DNA of 64,000 nt from Coniosporium tulheliwenetii (GCA_030247845.1 JAPDRP010000022.1:496001-560000); one strand, 5' to 3'; positions 23,314 to 35,353 are shown, numbered from the stretch's first letter. Translations and numbers: made by a program. The notes: generated by a model not told the origin, from the sequence alone.

Positions 23314-25197
23314 ATGCGTTCACTCTCACTCAGTGGTACTCCAAGGATGGCTGCTCTCAAGTTTTTCTTTCTTCTGATCTCAATCCACTTCACTACAACT
23401 AGTGGCCATGTCATTACGGCAGCGCCTCGGCTTCCCTTTCACGATATCGATCCCACAAATGCGCAAGGGCTTTTTGGTCGCATGCCTAACGGCTGGCTGG
23501 GCAGGCGCCAAGCTGGTGGTTCCTCGACCAGGTGCGATGGTGGTGAAGGACACTGTAGGAATAGAGATTCGGCGTCAGCTCTTGGTGGGTTGTGCTAACT
23601 CAGGCTACAGTTAACTGCGCGACGGGCACCTGCTACACAGGCCTTGATGGCTTCATCGGATGTTGCTCTGTGTGAGTAGGATTACCTTATAGGCAGGTTG
23701 TTGCTGATACCGAAGCATAGGTCAAGCTGTAGAGCTCGAACCACGTGCATCGACTACAATCCAACATCCATACGCGACAATTGTGAGATCAACACTGGAG
23801 GATGCATTCGATGGTACGGTGACATTGGCCGCTCGGCATGTAACAGTACTTCTTAATGACACCCCGTTTGCAACAGTTCGAACAAGGAACGCCCTTACTG
23901 CGTCAAAATCACCAACATCCAGGAGAACCAGTACATCATGTATTGCGGAGCAACTGCAATAACAGAAACGATCAGCTATGAGAACCGCCTCGCTCATCCC
24001 GAGCGCTACCCCGACGAGTCATGGCCTGGATCGACAGATACCGTAGGCCCCGAGCCAGTCACGGCTTCGCCTTCTTCAAGACGCGTTGCAACCTCTATGG
24101 TTGAAATTACAGTTACCGCTCCGCCTCCACCGAGTACACTCGAGGGTGACCTGACCACGGCAAACATGCCAGAGGTGTCAGAGAGCTCAGGATCTCCGGA
24201 AGGTCCGTCAACAGTCTTGGTAACATCCCTGGAAAGCTTTGGTAGTAGCACGTCGTCTGATGGCATGACCGCAGGTGGTGGCTTAAACGTTGACATCACC
24301 TCAGGAAATTTTCTTTCATCACTTTCGGCTCCGACCCGCACCTCTGGAAGCCCCTCGGCCTCATCCGACGATAGCGACGAAGGATCCAGTCTCTCGACAG
24401 GTGCCATAACAGGAATAGCCGTCGCGGGTGCAGCCGGTCTCGCATTCGCTGTGCTCTCGGTATGGTACCTTCTCTTCTACAAACGGGGGAAACGCAAGGA
24501 TTCCCAGGATTCAGGCAGCGACGAGAAGTCGACACCTGGCTACACACCACTAGTCCCAGGATCCAACGGGTCTGAGGGCGGACCCAGCGAGCTTGAATCC
24601 TCCGAATTGAAACAGGGCCCCTGGTCACCAAGCTCGCTGAACAGGCATCCTGCAAGCCCTGAGCTGGACTCAACCCCCATTCACAGCCAGCAGGTCTTAC
24701 CAGAAGTGGCTCAGGACCAGTTCGCCCAGCCATCCGGCAGTGCGCAGTCGCTCTCAAACATCGACTCGCTCCACCCACCATCGCTCACGCCCGCCATAAA
24801 AGTCCAGCACGCTTCCGCACCTTCCCACGCCGAGCTCCCAGCCGACAACTCGCCTCGAACCACGCAATCCCTCGATTTTCCCCTACCCCCAAGAAGCAAC
24901 AACTTCTCAAAGCCATTACGCCACCCCCACTCCTCCGCCTCGATGATTAACAACGCGACCTACAACCCCAACAATTTCAAGACTACGAACCTGATTCCCT
25001 ACTCTTTTGATGACTCGGAGATGTCGCCTAGAAGCGCGGGGCCGACGTATATGACGGCCGAGGAGGCTATGGGCGGTGGCGGGACTGGATTCTGGGTAAG
25101 GGAGAGAAGTAATAGCTTGAGGAGCAAGGAGGCGGAGAGGCCGACAGGGGGTGCAATTGTGGTGGAGCCGTTGCATGTGAAGCGGCCTGTGGACTAG
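23314..25197 (+). CDS. Cell-surface Cys-rich single-pass membrane protein
   Basis: No named family. Signal peptide near MAALKFFFLLISIHFTTTSG, then a small Cys-rich ectodomain spread over four exons (CATGTCYTGLDGFIGCC, TTCIDYN, NCEINTGGCI, ERPYCVKITN). A Ser/Thr/Pro stalk follows, then a transmembrane helix near GAITGIAVAGAAGLAFAVLS, and a basic-start tail (KRGKRKDSQDSGSDEK) of about 250 residues rich in Ser/Pro. Introns 23672-23720 and 23814-23876 splice perfectly. The exon 1 to exon 2 join does not: the obvious GTGCGA donor at 23532 gives a stop, so an upstream donor (around 23516 or 23519) or an extra base must be assumed. Architecture resembles fungal surface sensors or wall-anchored proteins. 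Function is unknown. Confidence 0.65.
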
Positions 25198-25565
25198 TGG
25201 AGCATCCGAGGTGACAAGTGGACGTTGCAGATGGCGTTTGGGGCGAGAGAGGGAGAAGGCGTTGATAGTGGGCTAACACGTTACAATTCCGGCTTGCTCA
25301 TGCGCTGGAAACGGCGGGAAAATCGCTTGGCGTTGGGCTTATTGTAGGTTTAGCCACTCGGATACTACACGAGAAATAGTTACTTGGCAGCGGAAAGGTG
25401 TCGGGGACTGCGATCAACAGCGGATGTAGTCAAAAGTCATGTAATTTGTACAACAACAGATCTGTCCTCGATTCAACGTCGTAGGCTGCACCATATCTTC
25501 TAATGCTCAACTGCTGGATTGAAGTACGCTGCATGTATCAACACAGAACCGTTCCAACAGCTTCC

Positions 25566-26290
25566 TTACTCCGCCTCCGCCTCCGCCATTTCAGCACGGC
25601 CCGGCTTGGAGTTCAGATACTCGTTCCTGTCCGCAGCATGTCAGCACAATTCATACCTCATACCTCATCCCTCTACGACCCCAAAGATCGCCCTCTCCGT
25701 CTCCGCCCCTCCTAGTATTGTCGGATGTAATTCTTCCCCCACAAACTCCATCCCCAGCCTCACTTCCTCTTTATCCCTCTATAAGCAAAGGAAGTAATAA
25801 CCCACCGCTCAATAGCCCAGTTCATGGCAGTATACGCGAGGATGAACGGCGGGGCCCAGTACAGGATCTGCTGGCGCGTGCGGCGGAAGGTGTTGAAGAT
25901 TGCGGCGTTGAGCACGCCGGCAAGAGGGCGCTGGCGGTTGGGAGAGACAGCGTAGGTTACGACGCCTTTTTGAGCTGGGGAGCCTGAGGAGTGTGTCAGT
26001 GTGGGTTGGGATGGCGCTTGTGGGTGCGCATTGGCAGAGGAGGATATGCAGAGGGAGAGGTTTGTGGAGGGTGGGCGGAGGGTGAAGTTGCGGGAGATAT
26101 GCCGGGGGAGGGGGATGTACCTAGGGAACCCCACCAGCCCATGTATCTAGTGTCACAATGTCAGCATACTTGTTCGACAAACGGAGGACCGTCTCGACGC
26201 TGGGAGCGCAAGCTATCGGTGGGGTTATAGGAAGGGTTTGGCGCTGGGGAGTGCTCACTGGCCAGGCATCTTTTCACCGCCGCCACCCAT
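25566..26290 (-). CDS. QCR8: Cytochrome bc1 complex subunit 8 (Qcr8, ubiquinol-binding)
   Basis: Mitochondrial complex III subunit. Four small exons: 26290-26259 (MGGGGEKMPGQ), 26146-26121 (YMGWWGSLG), 25983-25806 (SPAQKGVVTYAVSPNRQRPL and TRQQILYWAPPFILAYTAMN), 25626-25566 (NEYLNSKPGRAEMAEAEAE). All joins are in frame, for 98 residues, the usual Qcr8 size. The second exon is only 26 nt. Without the last intron the frame would end in an odd WVITSFAYRGIKRK tail. Splicing at GTGGGT (25805) to CAG (25627) restores the canonical NEYLNSKPGR end. The protein has one membrane helix in its centre. It is divergent from PHB1, with 317 bases between the starts. Confidence 0.93.
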
Positions 26291-26607
26291 CTTGTCGGTA
26301 TTGTACGAGGACTCGGAGAGTTTAGATGGTCAATTGGACGGTGTTGGTGTGCTGTGAAGTGGTCGTCGGGTGTTGCGCTCTGTTTGCAGTTCCTCGGTCG
26401 TCAGTCGAAGGGAAGCTTCGATGATCCAGCATCCCGGTCACGTGCTCTCGCCTTCCACGCCATGCCCGAAAAGTGCGCATCAAGCTCATCATGAAGCTGT
26501 AACATTCGGACATTTGGACCCAGCAGCAGTCGACACAACAGCACCTCCACCTCGCCTCTTCCGTCCCCGAAAAGCTTCACACATCTCCACAGCTCACTAC
26601 TACCATC
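26291..26607. promoter_or_regulatory. Shared divergent promoter of QCR8 and PHB1
   Basis: 317 bases between two mitochondrial inner-membrane genes read in opposite directions. An ATTGG (CCAAT on the minus strand) lies at 26333-26337, a possible HAP/CCAAT-complex site 43 bases from the QCR8 start, although it may fall within its leader. CT-rich sequence precedes the PHB1 ATG (CACCTCGCCTCTTCC). Confidence 0.45.
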
Positions 26608-27561
26608 ATGGCCAACGCCCTCAACACCGTCTACCGCTGGGCCATCCCCGCCGCCGTCGGCTTTTCCCTCATTCAGGCCTCCATCTACGACGTCAGGGGT
26701 GGCACACGGGCCGTCATCTTCGATCGGCTGTCCGGTGTTAGGGACGAGGTCAAAAACGAGGGCACCCACTTTCTGATTCCGTGGCTGCAGAAGGCTATCA
26801 TTTACGATGTGCGGACGAAGCCGAGAAACATCAGCACCACGACCGGCAGCAAGGATCTGCAGATGGTGAGCTTGACGCTTAGGGTGCTGCATAGGCCCGA
26901 GGTCAGGATGTTGCCCAAGATTTATCAGGTATGAGATCTCTGTCTTTTTGCTGCTGGTAGTTGCTATTTGGGCGCTTCGAGCTCCGGTGGCGGAAGCGTA
27001 AGGAAAGCTTCTACAACATCGACTGACACTCCCCCAGAACCTCGGTCAAGACTACGACGAGCGCGTCCTCCCTCCATCGGCAACGAAGTCCTTAAAGCCA
27101 TCGTCGCCCAGTTCGACGCCGCCGAACTCATCACCCAGCGTGAAGCCGTCAGCAATCGCATCCGGACCGACCTCCTCCGTCGCGCGCAGGAATTCAACAT
27201 CGCCCTCGAGGACGTCAGCATCACGCACATGACATTCGGCAAGGAGTTCACGCGCGCCGTCGAGGAGAAGCAGATCGCGCAGCAGGAGGCCGAGCGCGCG
27301 CGTTTCATCGTCGAGAAGGCGGAGCAGGAGCGCCAGGCTAATGTCATTAGGGCGGAGGGTGAGGCTGAGGCTGCGGATACGATTAGCAGGGCAGTGGCAA
27401 AGAGTGGTGAGGGTTTGATTGCGATTAGGCGGATTGAGACACAGAAGGATGTTGCGCAGCTGCTGTCGAATAATCCGAATGTCACGTACCTGCCGGGTGG
27501 CGCGGCCGGCGGTGAAGGCGGGAAGAGTGGTGGCAACTTTTTGCTAGGGTTGAGGTCATAG
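26608..27561 (+). CDS. PHB1: Prohibitin-1 (Phb1)
   Basis: Inner mitochondrial membrane scaffold that forms ring complexes with Phb2 and regulates m-AAA protease. Exon 1 (26608-26928) has the N-terminal membrane anchor (WAIPAAVGFSLIQASIYDV) and band-7 domain start VIFDRLSGVRDEVKNEGTHF. An intron 26929-27037 leads to exon 2, NLGQDYDERVLP then SIGNEVLKAIVAQFDAAELI, ITHMTFGKEFT and a long coiled coil (KQIAQQEAERARFIVEKAEQ). Between LP and SIGNE one base is missing at the C3 run 27070-27072, in one of the most conserved segments of the protein. I take this as a sequence error, not a broken gene. Corrected length is about 278 residues, normal for the family. Confidence 0.92.
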
Positions 27562-28112
27562 AGGGAGATGAGGGAAGATGCAAGATGCATGGTTTTGTGA
27601 GTTGATGGCGTTGGTAACCCTTCGGTAAAAATGGTTTGAAGCGATATACTTCCTTGTATAGCTACTGTATCAAGTCTCCTCCACTTCTGATGATCCGAAA
27701 GACATTGTCATTCTCCCGTCAGATCTCTGGCATCCAGATCTGCAACTCATCCTGCTTGTGATTATCAGTGGCAATGAGCTCGGTTCCTACAAGTTAGCAG
27801 TCAATTTAGGTCATATACTCCTTACGAGGTTACTCCACTCTCTCTTCTCCGTCTTCCCAAGATGTCTTCCTCCCTATCCTATTCCCAAATGCTCGTACTG
27901 AACTCACTGGACCCTGGCGCCGATCTTTACCTCTTCAGGGCTTACATGGTCTGACGTCAACTACGCGTTCACCCTTCGACCTCGCGCAGCGAATGTCCTG
28001 TAGCTTCAGACCTCAGCCTAGATAACTTCAGGATCCAGCACTACAGATTCCTCTCCTACCCAATCTACCCAATCGGTCTACAGCACATCCTCCACCAACC
28101 CACCCTACCGCA

Positions 28113-28753
28113 ATGCAGCTCACCGGCTCCTGCTACTGCCGCGCTCTAACCTACACCCTCACGCTCGACTCCCCCGACGACGCACGTACCTCGCTCTGCC
28201 ACTGCAAGAACTGCAAGAAGGCCTTTGGCACCAACTATGGCCTGACCGCCAAAGTGGCTAAAGACGCCTTCAAGTACACGTCGGAGAAGAAGCCCAAGGA
28301 ACACAAGATGGATAATGGGAGTGGGACGCAGCTTTATCGGGAGTTTTGCGATAACTGTGGGAGCTTTATACTGGAGTACGGCGTAAGTGGCGACTCTTGG
28401 GGCTTGTGGGAGACACGTTGGCGGTGGTGATGAGGGTGACCGGGTGCGGCGTGGTAGTGGTTCGTTGTGGGCGAAAAGGGGCTAATGTGGACGTTTTGTG
28501 AGCATAGGAACCGGTGAAAGACGAGTTCCGCTACATCTGCGTCGGAAGCTTGGACGAGCCGGGCGCGCTGCCGCCGAAGGGCGAATTCTTCTGCAAGAAT
28601 AGGGAGAAGTGGATGCCGGAGATACCTGGTGAGTTCGTCCGGTATCCAAGGGGGTCGTTGTGCGAGCAGTAGTGCAGACCTAGCTGTTGGATGGAGAGGT
28701 GCTGACGGTTTTGTCGTGCAGGTGTGTTCCATAAGCAAGAGATTAAGGAATGA
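28113..28753 (+). CDS. GFA / CENP-V family zinc protein
   Basis: Three exons (28113-28382, 28508-28628, 28722-28753) join in frame to 140 residues. Cys pattern of the glutathione-dependent formaldehyde-activating (GFA) superfamily: GSCYC near residues 6-10, LCHCKNCKKAFG near 29-40, and FCDNCGSFILEYG near 78-90, together forming two zinc sites. Members are often annotated as S-hydroxymethylglutathione synthase, but most are uncharacterised carbon-sulfur lyase-like or zinc-binding proteins. The true substrate cannot be inferred. The end is VFHKQEIKE. No frame break is seen. Convergent with the DAK gene about 520 bases away. Confidence 0.85.
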
Positions 28754-29144
28754 CTAGTTAAGTTGTGAGGGGTGACGAGACGGGGGTGGTATTTGACAGG
28801 TAGTGCGTCAACAGAGAAGGTGAGATGTAGGGGATGAGAAGCGACGATGAGGATATGGGAAGCACCGCTCTTGGTGCGCGGAATGGTTTAAGCTGCATGG
28901 GTGCTTTTGCGGCGACCACGTAATCGGAAGATTGATGTACGGCTCGACGTAACGACGTGGAGCTTGAAGCCAGATAGCTTGGGAAGAAATGAAATATGAA
29001 TTGATGATGTTCCTCCATCATTGGCACCTCACATGTACAACGAAAGGACATGCAGCGCCGTTGCGGGCTGTCGTTCATATCAACGGCCTGCGGACGCCCG
29101 ATCCAATTCTATCACACGGCGCAATTGCGGTTTGTCAATCAGGC

Positions 29145-29166
29145 AGAGACAGAGACAGAGACAGAC
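29145..29166 (+). repeat. Short AGAGAC microsatellite
   Basis: Three full AGAGAC units and a partial fourth in non-coding sequence just beyond the DAK stop codon, probably in its 3' flank. It is short, and I attach no function to it. Confidence 0.8.
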
Positions 29167-29276
29167 TTCCACGCAGCTACAACGATGGAGAGGACTTAGA
29201 AACATCACAATTCGGGTTCTCGAGCGGTACTCTTCAAAATTCCCGGACGCCCCCGGCTTCCGAAAGGACTCCCCTC

Positions 29277-31286
29277 TCACGATCCGCCATCCCAGCCCTC
29301 CAAAAAACCCCTCAAGAAAACAGCCACAGCCACCGCACCCGGATCCGGCGGCAGATCATCACCCTCCGCCTTATCCCCAATATATGTCGCCCTCCCAAAC
29401 TTCGGCCTCATCCCCTTCGTGCTATTCGCACCCTCCTCAGCCGCCTTGACCGCCTCGTCCAGATTCGGCTTCCGCTGCAGCTGCTCCACGAACGGACTCA
29501 GCGTATCCATGACCGTCCGATCGCCCGCTCGCGCAGGGGTGTAGGATTTCAAGTTCTCGAGCGCGGGACCGAGGGCCTTGCCTACAGTAGCAACGTCCAC
29601 ACTTGTGAGATCCTCGCTGGAATGAATCTTCCTCAAACTGTTGGAGAAGGCCGTGAGCATGATGCTCAGGATGGCACCGAGCGAGCCGCCGACGTTCTCG
29701 ACGCTCTCGCCGATGGGTTTGAGAAGCGCGAAGATGGAGGCGCTCTCAGCTTCGAAGGGACCGGAGGAGAGCTTGGAGATGATGGAGTTGCAGATTGTGG
29801 AGACGGCTTCGCCGCAGTCGCCGTCGCCCATTTGGATGTCGTATTTTGTTATGTCGGGTTCGGCGGCTATGACAGCATCGCATGCTTTTTGGAGGGCACG
29901 TTTCAGAGTCGCCGTTGAGACTGGGGGAATGTTAGTGTGCTCAGCCCTGGTAAAGAGGGGATAAGAAGTGCGAACCTTGGGGACCTTTCCCCAATGCTTC
30001 GTCAGACTCTTCGTCCGCCTCCGCGGATGGTGCAGCATCATCGGATTTTGGTGCATGCGCATAGCCGTTCTTGGGCCATGCAGGTGCGGTCGTCGGTGCG
30101 TCGAGGAGCTGGATGAGGTCAGAAGCTTCGCGGCCGAGTGCCTTAGCCATGCCGGTGAGATTTCCAAGGGATATCGAGAAGCCGGGTCCGTTTAGGGAGG
30201 TCTCGAACACGCCGGCATAGATGCGGACTGGTTTGATGTTCCAGTCCTTGGCTAGATTGTAGGTCAGCCGAGAATCCTTTACGGTCATATAAAAGGCTCA
30301 TTCCTACCTAGCTGAGTTTTTGTGATGTTTGTCAGAGCTTCTAACTCAAGAGTGGAGAGTCCGCCAAAGTTATCAATGAGCATGACGACGTCATCTTTGG
30401 TGCCGTCGAAGGGCACGAATGCTCGATCGGAATCATTGGGATCAAGCAGGAAGAGCAGCATCTTCTTGACGACCTCTTCTGGCGAAGGCATCGGCGAAAG
30501 TGTTTGCAGGCCCTGGACGATGGTTCGTTATTGATGTGCCATTGAGAGACTCCATGAAATGCTTACGGGCTCGTTGTGAATACCCATTCCCAGCACGCAT
30601 GCATTGTCAGGCACATGCTCGTGATGTTCTCGCCCGGGTATATGGCAGTGATCAAGGCTCGTACCAACGGTGACCATCTGCGCATTGCCTTGGGCCCCAA
30701 TCTCAAGACACCGCTCGAATGTCCATCCCTGCTGTGTGGCAGCGCCGATCATCTTAAGGACTTTCCGTACAATCAGTAACGGCAAGTTCACCAGATATTA
30801 CTAGTGACTGCCTACCAAGGACATTTGCTGCTAGACCTCTTCGGCCCAGCCCTTCAGACTTCTTTCTTCCCAACGCAACATCATCTGTCATGCGGCAAAC
30901 GCCGACCTTGTAGCCTAAAGCTGTAGCTTTCTCTTTCGCCAAGCCGAAGTGTAGATTGTCGCCAGTGTAATTCGTAATACACAGTATTATGCCAACATCT
31001 GAGGGAACTTTCTTGACAGCTACCATAATCTGCTTTGTCGCAGGACTTGCAAACACCTCGCCACTGACACCAGCGGCGAGCATGCCGTCGCCCACATATC
31101 CTGACCACGCCGGCTCATGTCCAGCGCCTCCGCCAGAGATTATTGATATTTGCGAGGGGGAATGGTTCTTGTTCCATACGACTTTGTTTGGCACGTCGAG
31201 CCCGAGGAATGGGTTCCTGGTGACGAAGGAGTCCAGCGCTTGGATGACCACGCCCTCGGTCGTGGGAAGAAGTGCTTCGTCGACAT
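29277..31286 (-). CDS. DAK1: Dihydroxyacetone kinase (Dak1-type, ATP-dependent)
   Basis: Phosphorylates dihydroxyacetone (and often glyceraldehyde) with ATP in the cytosol. Five exons: 31286-30816, 30760-30567, 30512-30308, 30251-29976, 29920-29277, about 596 residues after one correction. The K domain has SGGGAGHEPAWSGYVGDGML, NYTGDNLHFGLA and the covalent substrate-binding His in SLDHCHIPGR. FNGGLSTLEL is represented by DNFGGLSTLELEAL. The L (ATP) domain has DIQMGDGDCGEAVSTICN, ENVGGSLGAILSIMLTAF and ARAGDRTVMD. Just after the start (MSTKHFF) one base is missing in the G3 run 31264-31266, before PTTEGVVIQALDSF. All splices otherwise read through. Its start is 712 bases from the divergent Zn2Cys6 regulator. 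Confidence 0.93.
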
Positions 31287-31998
31287 CGTGATACTACGAG
31301 AGCTACAAGGAGTGACTAATTGACTGTCTCAATAACGTCTATGAAGCTTCTGCCCACATCTAGGTTAACAGCCCAATACTTTAGCTACGACTTAGCACAA
31401 CTGCTAGCTGCTAGCGGTACAGCAGCAGAAAGAGACCTCGTCACTTTGGAAGAACGGAGCTCCTCATTCTTGAGCGCGATGGAGAGCTCATACCCCGCCG
31501 AGGGGTCCATGCAGGTCAACACTATGGAGATGGCGATGCAGGGACGATCAACACGCGGATTACCGGATCGAGCCATCCCAAAGTGTGGGGAAAAGCTTCC
31601 ATGCAGCAAAGAAGGCCGGCACTCAAATGATTCGCGTGAAAGCTGCCCCGAAGCGGGCAGCCCTTCCGCTCCGGGTGTTGAATTGGATGGAGGCGGTCCC
31701 GTCCTCAGCGCCTCATGGACTTCGTCTCTGGGGTTGAGTTAGGTTTCTGTGTCCTCCGCCCCGCTGCAAGATCTCGAATCGTCCCAAAGGCCAGTGCCGC
31801 GGTTCCATAGCTTGAGGCTTCTCTTTCTGGCCGGCCACTTTCACCGTACTCGTATCGTGGCAGTCCGGCTGGTGCACCCGCCTGGAGGCATCTCCCGCGT
31901 CGAGCCACCTTCTCTTCCGGCACGAACGCATCCTTCCCCGTCTCTTCAACCCATCTCGCTGCGCGAATGCGCGTGCTAATGCGGGGTGCACCGATGCG

Positions 31999-34953
31999 AT
32001 GCTGGGAGCATCAACGTCCTCAGGCGCGTCAGCAGCGGCGTCCGCTTTGGCTCCGTCTACAGCCAGGCGGACGACGCCAAGGAGGAAACCTCGGGGGCGG
32101 GGACTCCGGACAACTACTGGCTGGTAAGTCCGTTCATTCTAAACAATACGTGAAAGTGTAGTCCTGCGAGAGCGATGTGTCAATAAGCGGCGAGGTCTGC
32201 GATGAGAGGGCGGTCGATCAAGCATGCTATGGTCAGACAAAAGCCGTAAAGACTAAGAATTGCATCTCCTATCCATCGGAGCTCTCTGTGAGACCTACTG
32301 CGAGTGGATATGTGACACGCAATAGGCATCTGCAGAGGACCAGAAACTCTCAGTTCAAAGCATCAACGATGGACTCAATTCAATCGGGAACACGTGATCA
32401 TCTAGTATCTTAGCTTACCAAAGACCAACAGCGTTGTATGCCGGGCACGCCACATGAAATGTGACGAAGCAAAGCCCACGTGTGGCGCTTGTGCTAAAGG
32501 AAGCCGTGCTTGCGTCTATAACAGTCCCTCGAAGGTAATTATGAGGATTCCTAGTCTCAATGATTCAGTCCTATCCCGTACCAGGAGGCCGGAAATCTCG
32601 AATCTCTGTCTCCATTCAGCGTACTCCCATATCAGTTCAACAAGCCCTTATGTTCCTGGGGCCTACATGCGTCAGACCGTTTTCTACGTCTAGGAGGTAA
32701 GGAAGAATATGCCAGCAACGAAGTTCATCACGGAGAGAGCGAATTAGTGAAACGATACCAAAGTTTTTCAGGTAGTTAAGTACCAGGGAACGGAATGCAA
32801 GAGTTCTTTGCAGATCTTCAAGGCGTATGTAAACGCCACTGTTTCGTTCCAACAGGTGATGTACTTTTGTAAAAATTGAGCTGCCAGCACGTCGAAAAGT
32901 TGTTCTTGCTCAAAACGTTGTATCGTTACAAAGATGCTGATTAAATCTACAGGAAGCTAGTCAACCGGCAAGCGACATTAGCATAGAGGATGCCGCGGAA
33001 GCATCCGGCCGTCAGTCAGAATGGCAGCCGTCGGCAGAAGCATCTCAGCTGCCCGAAGCCCCCGCACCACGTCAGACCGAGGGCGAAGCACGGGGGACAC
33101 TTCAGCACATCTTAGGCCAGATTGATACCATGACCAGCTGGCCAATGCAGAGGCAGAACCCGCAGGCTTCACAACTGTCAGAGCCCGCACGTATCTCAAG
33201 CGTTTCAAGCCTACCGCACTGGGCTTCCCCACACGACGCTGCACAAACGTCGAGCCCTCAGTCGACATTTAGTGGTTGGACAAATTTCCCCGGAGAAGTT
33301 GCGCCTATACGCTGGTTTGGGCTTCTCGCTGACGACGCAGCAAACGATCACAATGACTACGACTTCTCTTTCAACTTGCCGGAGGAGTCGAATGGAGTCC
33401 TTCAGAGGACGGATCCCCAAGCTGGGCTCACCTTTCCCAGTTTCGGCACTTCAAGTTTCTCAGCAGCAAACCTGGCTAATAACGGCGACGCTTCCTCGCT
33501 TCGCTCACCACAAGCTGTTGCTTCTACGCCCCTTCCCCCTAATACCACTTCCGTTCTCGACGACCAGTCACTGTGGCAAGCGCCTATCCGCCTCCAAGAC
33601 CCCGAAATCCCAATGTTCCGCCGCTTCGTCACCCACATCGCGCACTCGCTCGACCTTTTTGACCCCTTTCAGCACTTCTCCACCTTCGTGCCGCACCTTG
33701 CGCTCCAGAACGAAGGCCTCATGAAAGCCATCCTCGCCCTTTCCGCCCGGCATCTTTCCATCAAGCCGCCGTCGCCAGCAATTCCTCTTCTCGACCGCAC
33801 GGTCGCCGTGCAATACTACTACGAAACGCTGCAGTACCTGCAGTCCGCCCTGCAGCATCCGAGCTATACGCGCAGCCTGGAGATCATTGCCACCGCGCTC
33901 ATCGTCTCGACGTACGAGATGGTTGACGGCGGCAACGGCTGGGAGCGGCATCTGAAGGGCGTGTTCTGGATCCAGCGCTCCCAAGACAACCATGGCGAGT
34001 CAGGTGGCCTGAAGCAGGCCGTCTGGTGGGCCTGGCTGAGGCAGGACGTCTGGGCTGCGTTCCGTGAGAGGAGGAGCTGCTTCAGCTTCTTCAAGCCCAA
34101 GAGGGACTTGAGGGGCATGGATCAATTCGAACTGGCAAGACGATCTATCTATCTACTGAGTCAGACAGTCAATTTCAGCAGCGAGAACGAGGTCAAAACG
34201 GGCGAGAGGAGGCTGCAGGCGAGGATCGAGAGGGCGGATGAGTTGCTCGGCATGCTTGAGGATTGGCGTCAGAGCTTGAGCACACACTTTGAGCCGTTGC
34301 CGGTTGAAGCGGAAGAGGAAGGAGCGGTGTTCAGCCCAATATGGATCAACTCGCCTGCGCTCGGTAAGCAGACCGTTCATTTGTGCCATCTAGTTCTAAG
34401 AAATACAAGTCCACGAAATTTCCTCCCTTACTTAACAAATGGCGGAACATGAGCTGAAACAGAGACCTTGCGTGTCCCACCAACAGGCGCCGCAATCCAG
34501 ATGTACTCCTTCGCCCGAATCCTCCTCCTAATCTACCGCCCTGCCGCCAGCGGCTTCCAGGAGTTCGCCGCTCGCTCCAAGCACCTAGACGAAGCCGTCA
34601 ACACCATCTGCGGCATCGCCAAAGCGCAGCTGTTGATCAACCGTTCAGCAACGGCGCCATCGTTGACCACGTCTCCTGACAGTGTTCCCAATCCAGGCAG
34701 CGTCGCCACATCCAGCACACCAAGTCAGCCGCGCACTGACAGCGGTGACCTGGAGTGTGATTCGGGAACTGCGGCGGGCGCGAGTATCACGAGCACTCAG
34801 TGTCTGTACGCCGCGGGCATGTATACTCATGACGCGACGAGACGAGAGGCGATTGTTGAACTGCTGGGCGCCCACCAGGCGAAGACTGGGTGGCCGATCA
34901 ACTGCCTTAAGGAGGAATTGAGGCGGGAGTGGGCGAAAGATGCAGAAAGGTGA
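31999..34953 (+). CDS. Zn2Cys6 fungal-type transcription factor
   Basis: Exons 31999-32123, 32432-32534, 32953-34363 and 34487-34953 join in frame to 701 residues. The zinc cluster is split by the first intron. GC at the end of exon 1 joins VVCRARHMKCDEAKPTCGAC and AKGSRACVYN, giving C-x2-C-x6-C-x6-C-x2-C-x6-C. A basic Arg/Pro stretch (RRTTPRRKPRGRG) precedes it. The large third exon has the fungal-specific transcription factor middle domain (IPMFRRFVTHIAHSLDLFDP, KAILALSARHLSIK, EMVDGGNGWERHLKGVFWIQ, WWAWLRQDVWAAFRERRSC). The first two introns, 308 and 418 nt, are unusually long for this window. The final AAAG/GTGAGT could be another donor, so the C terminus may extend. Likely nuclear; candidate regulator of its neighbours. 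Confidence 0.85.
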
Positions 34954-35353
34954 GTAGTTGTCAATCATCAAGAGGGAGACATGAGCTGCGATATACAAAG
35001 CGAGGCCAAGTCTTCGCCACAGCTCCATGTGGGCTAACTGCGGAATACGCCTGGCTTAGCTGGCTGTAGATGTGCTAGTTATCATCGAATTGCACAAGTC
35101 CAGAGTATACGAAACGCAGCATGGCACAGCCGTGACGATAGTAATATACAATGAGCAATCAAGGGGCTAAGTAAGCCCCGCGGATATTTGCTCCCAATCG
35201 CCGGTGCGCAGCTATGCTGCAAGACGCTCATCAAAGATGGCTGCATCCGCTTACAAGCCCATGCCATACGGGACCAAACTTTTCTATCAACAAGCGACAA
35301 AGTATCCCAGGATCTCCCCAGATGTGGACTATATTAGCAGACTAACCCCAGGG

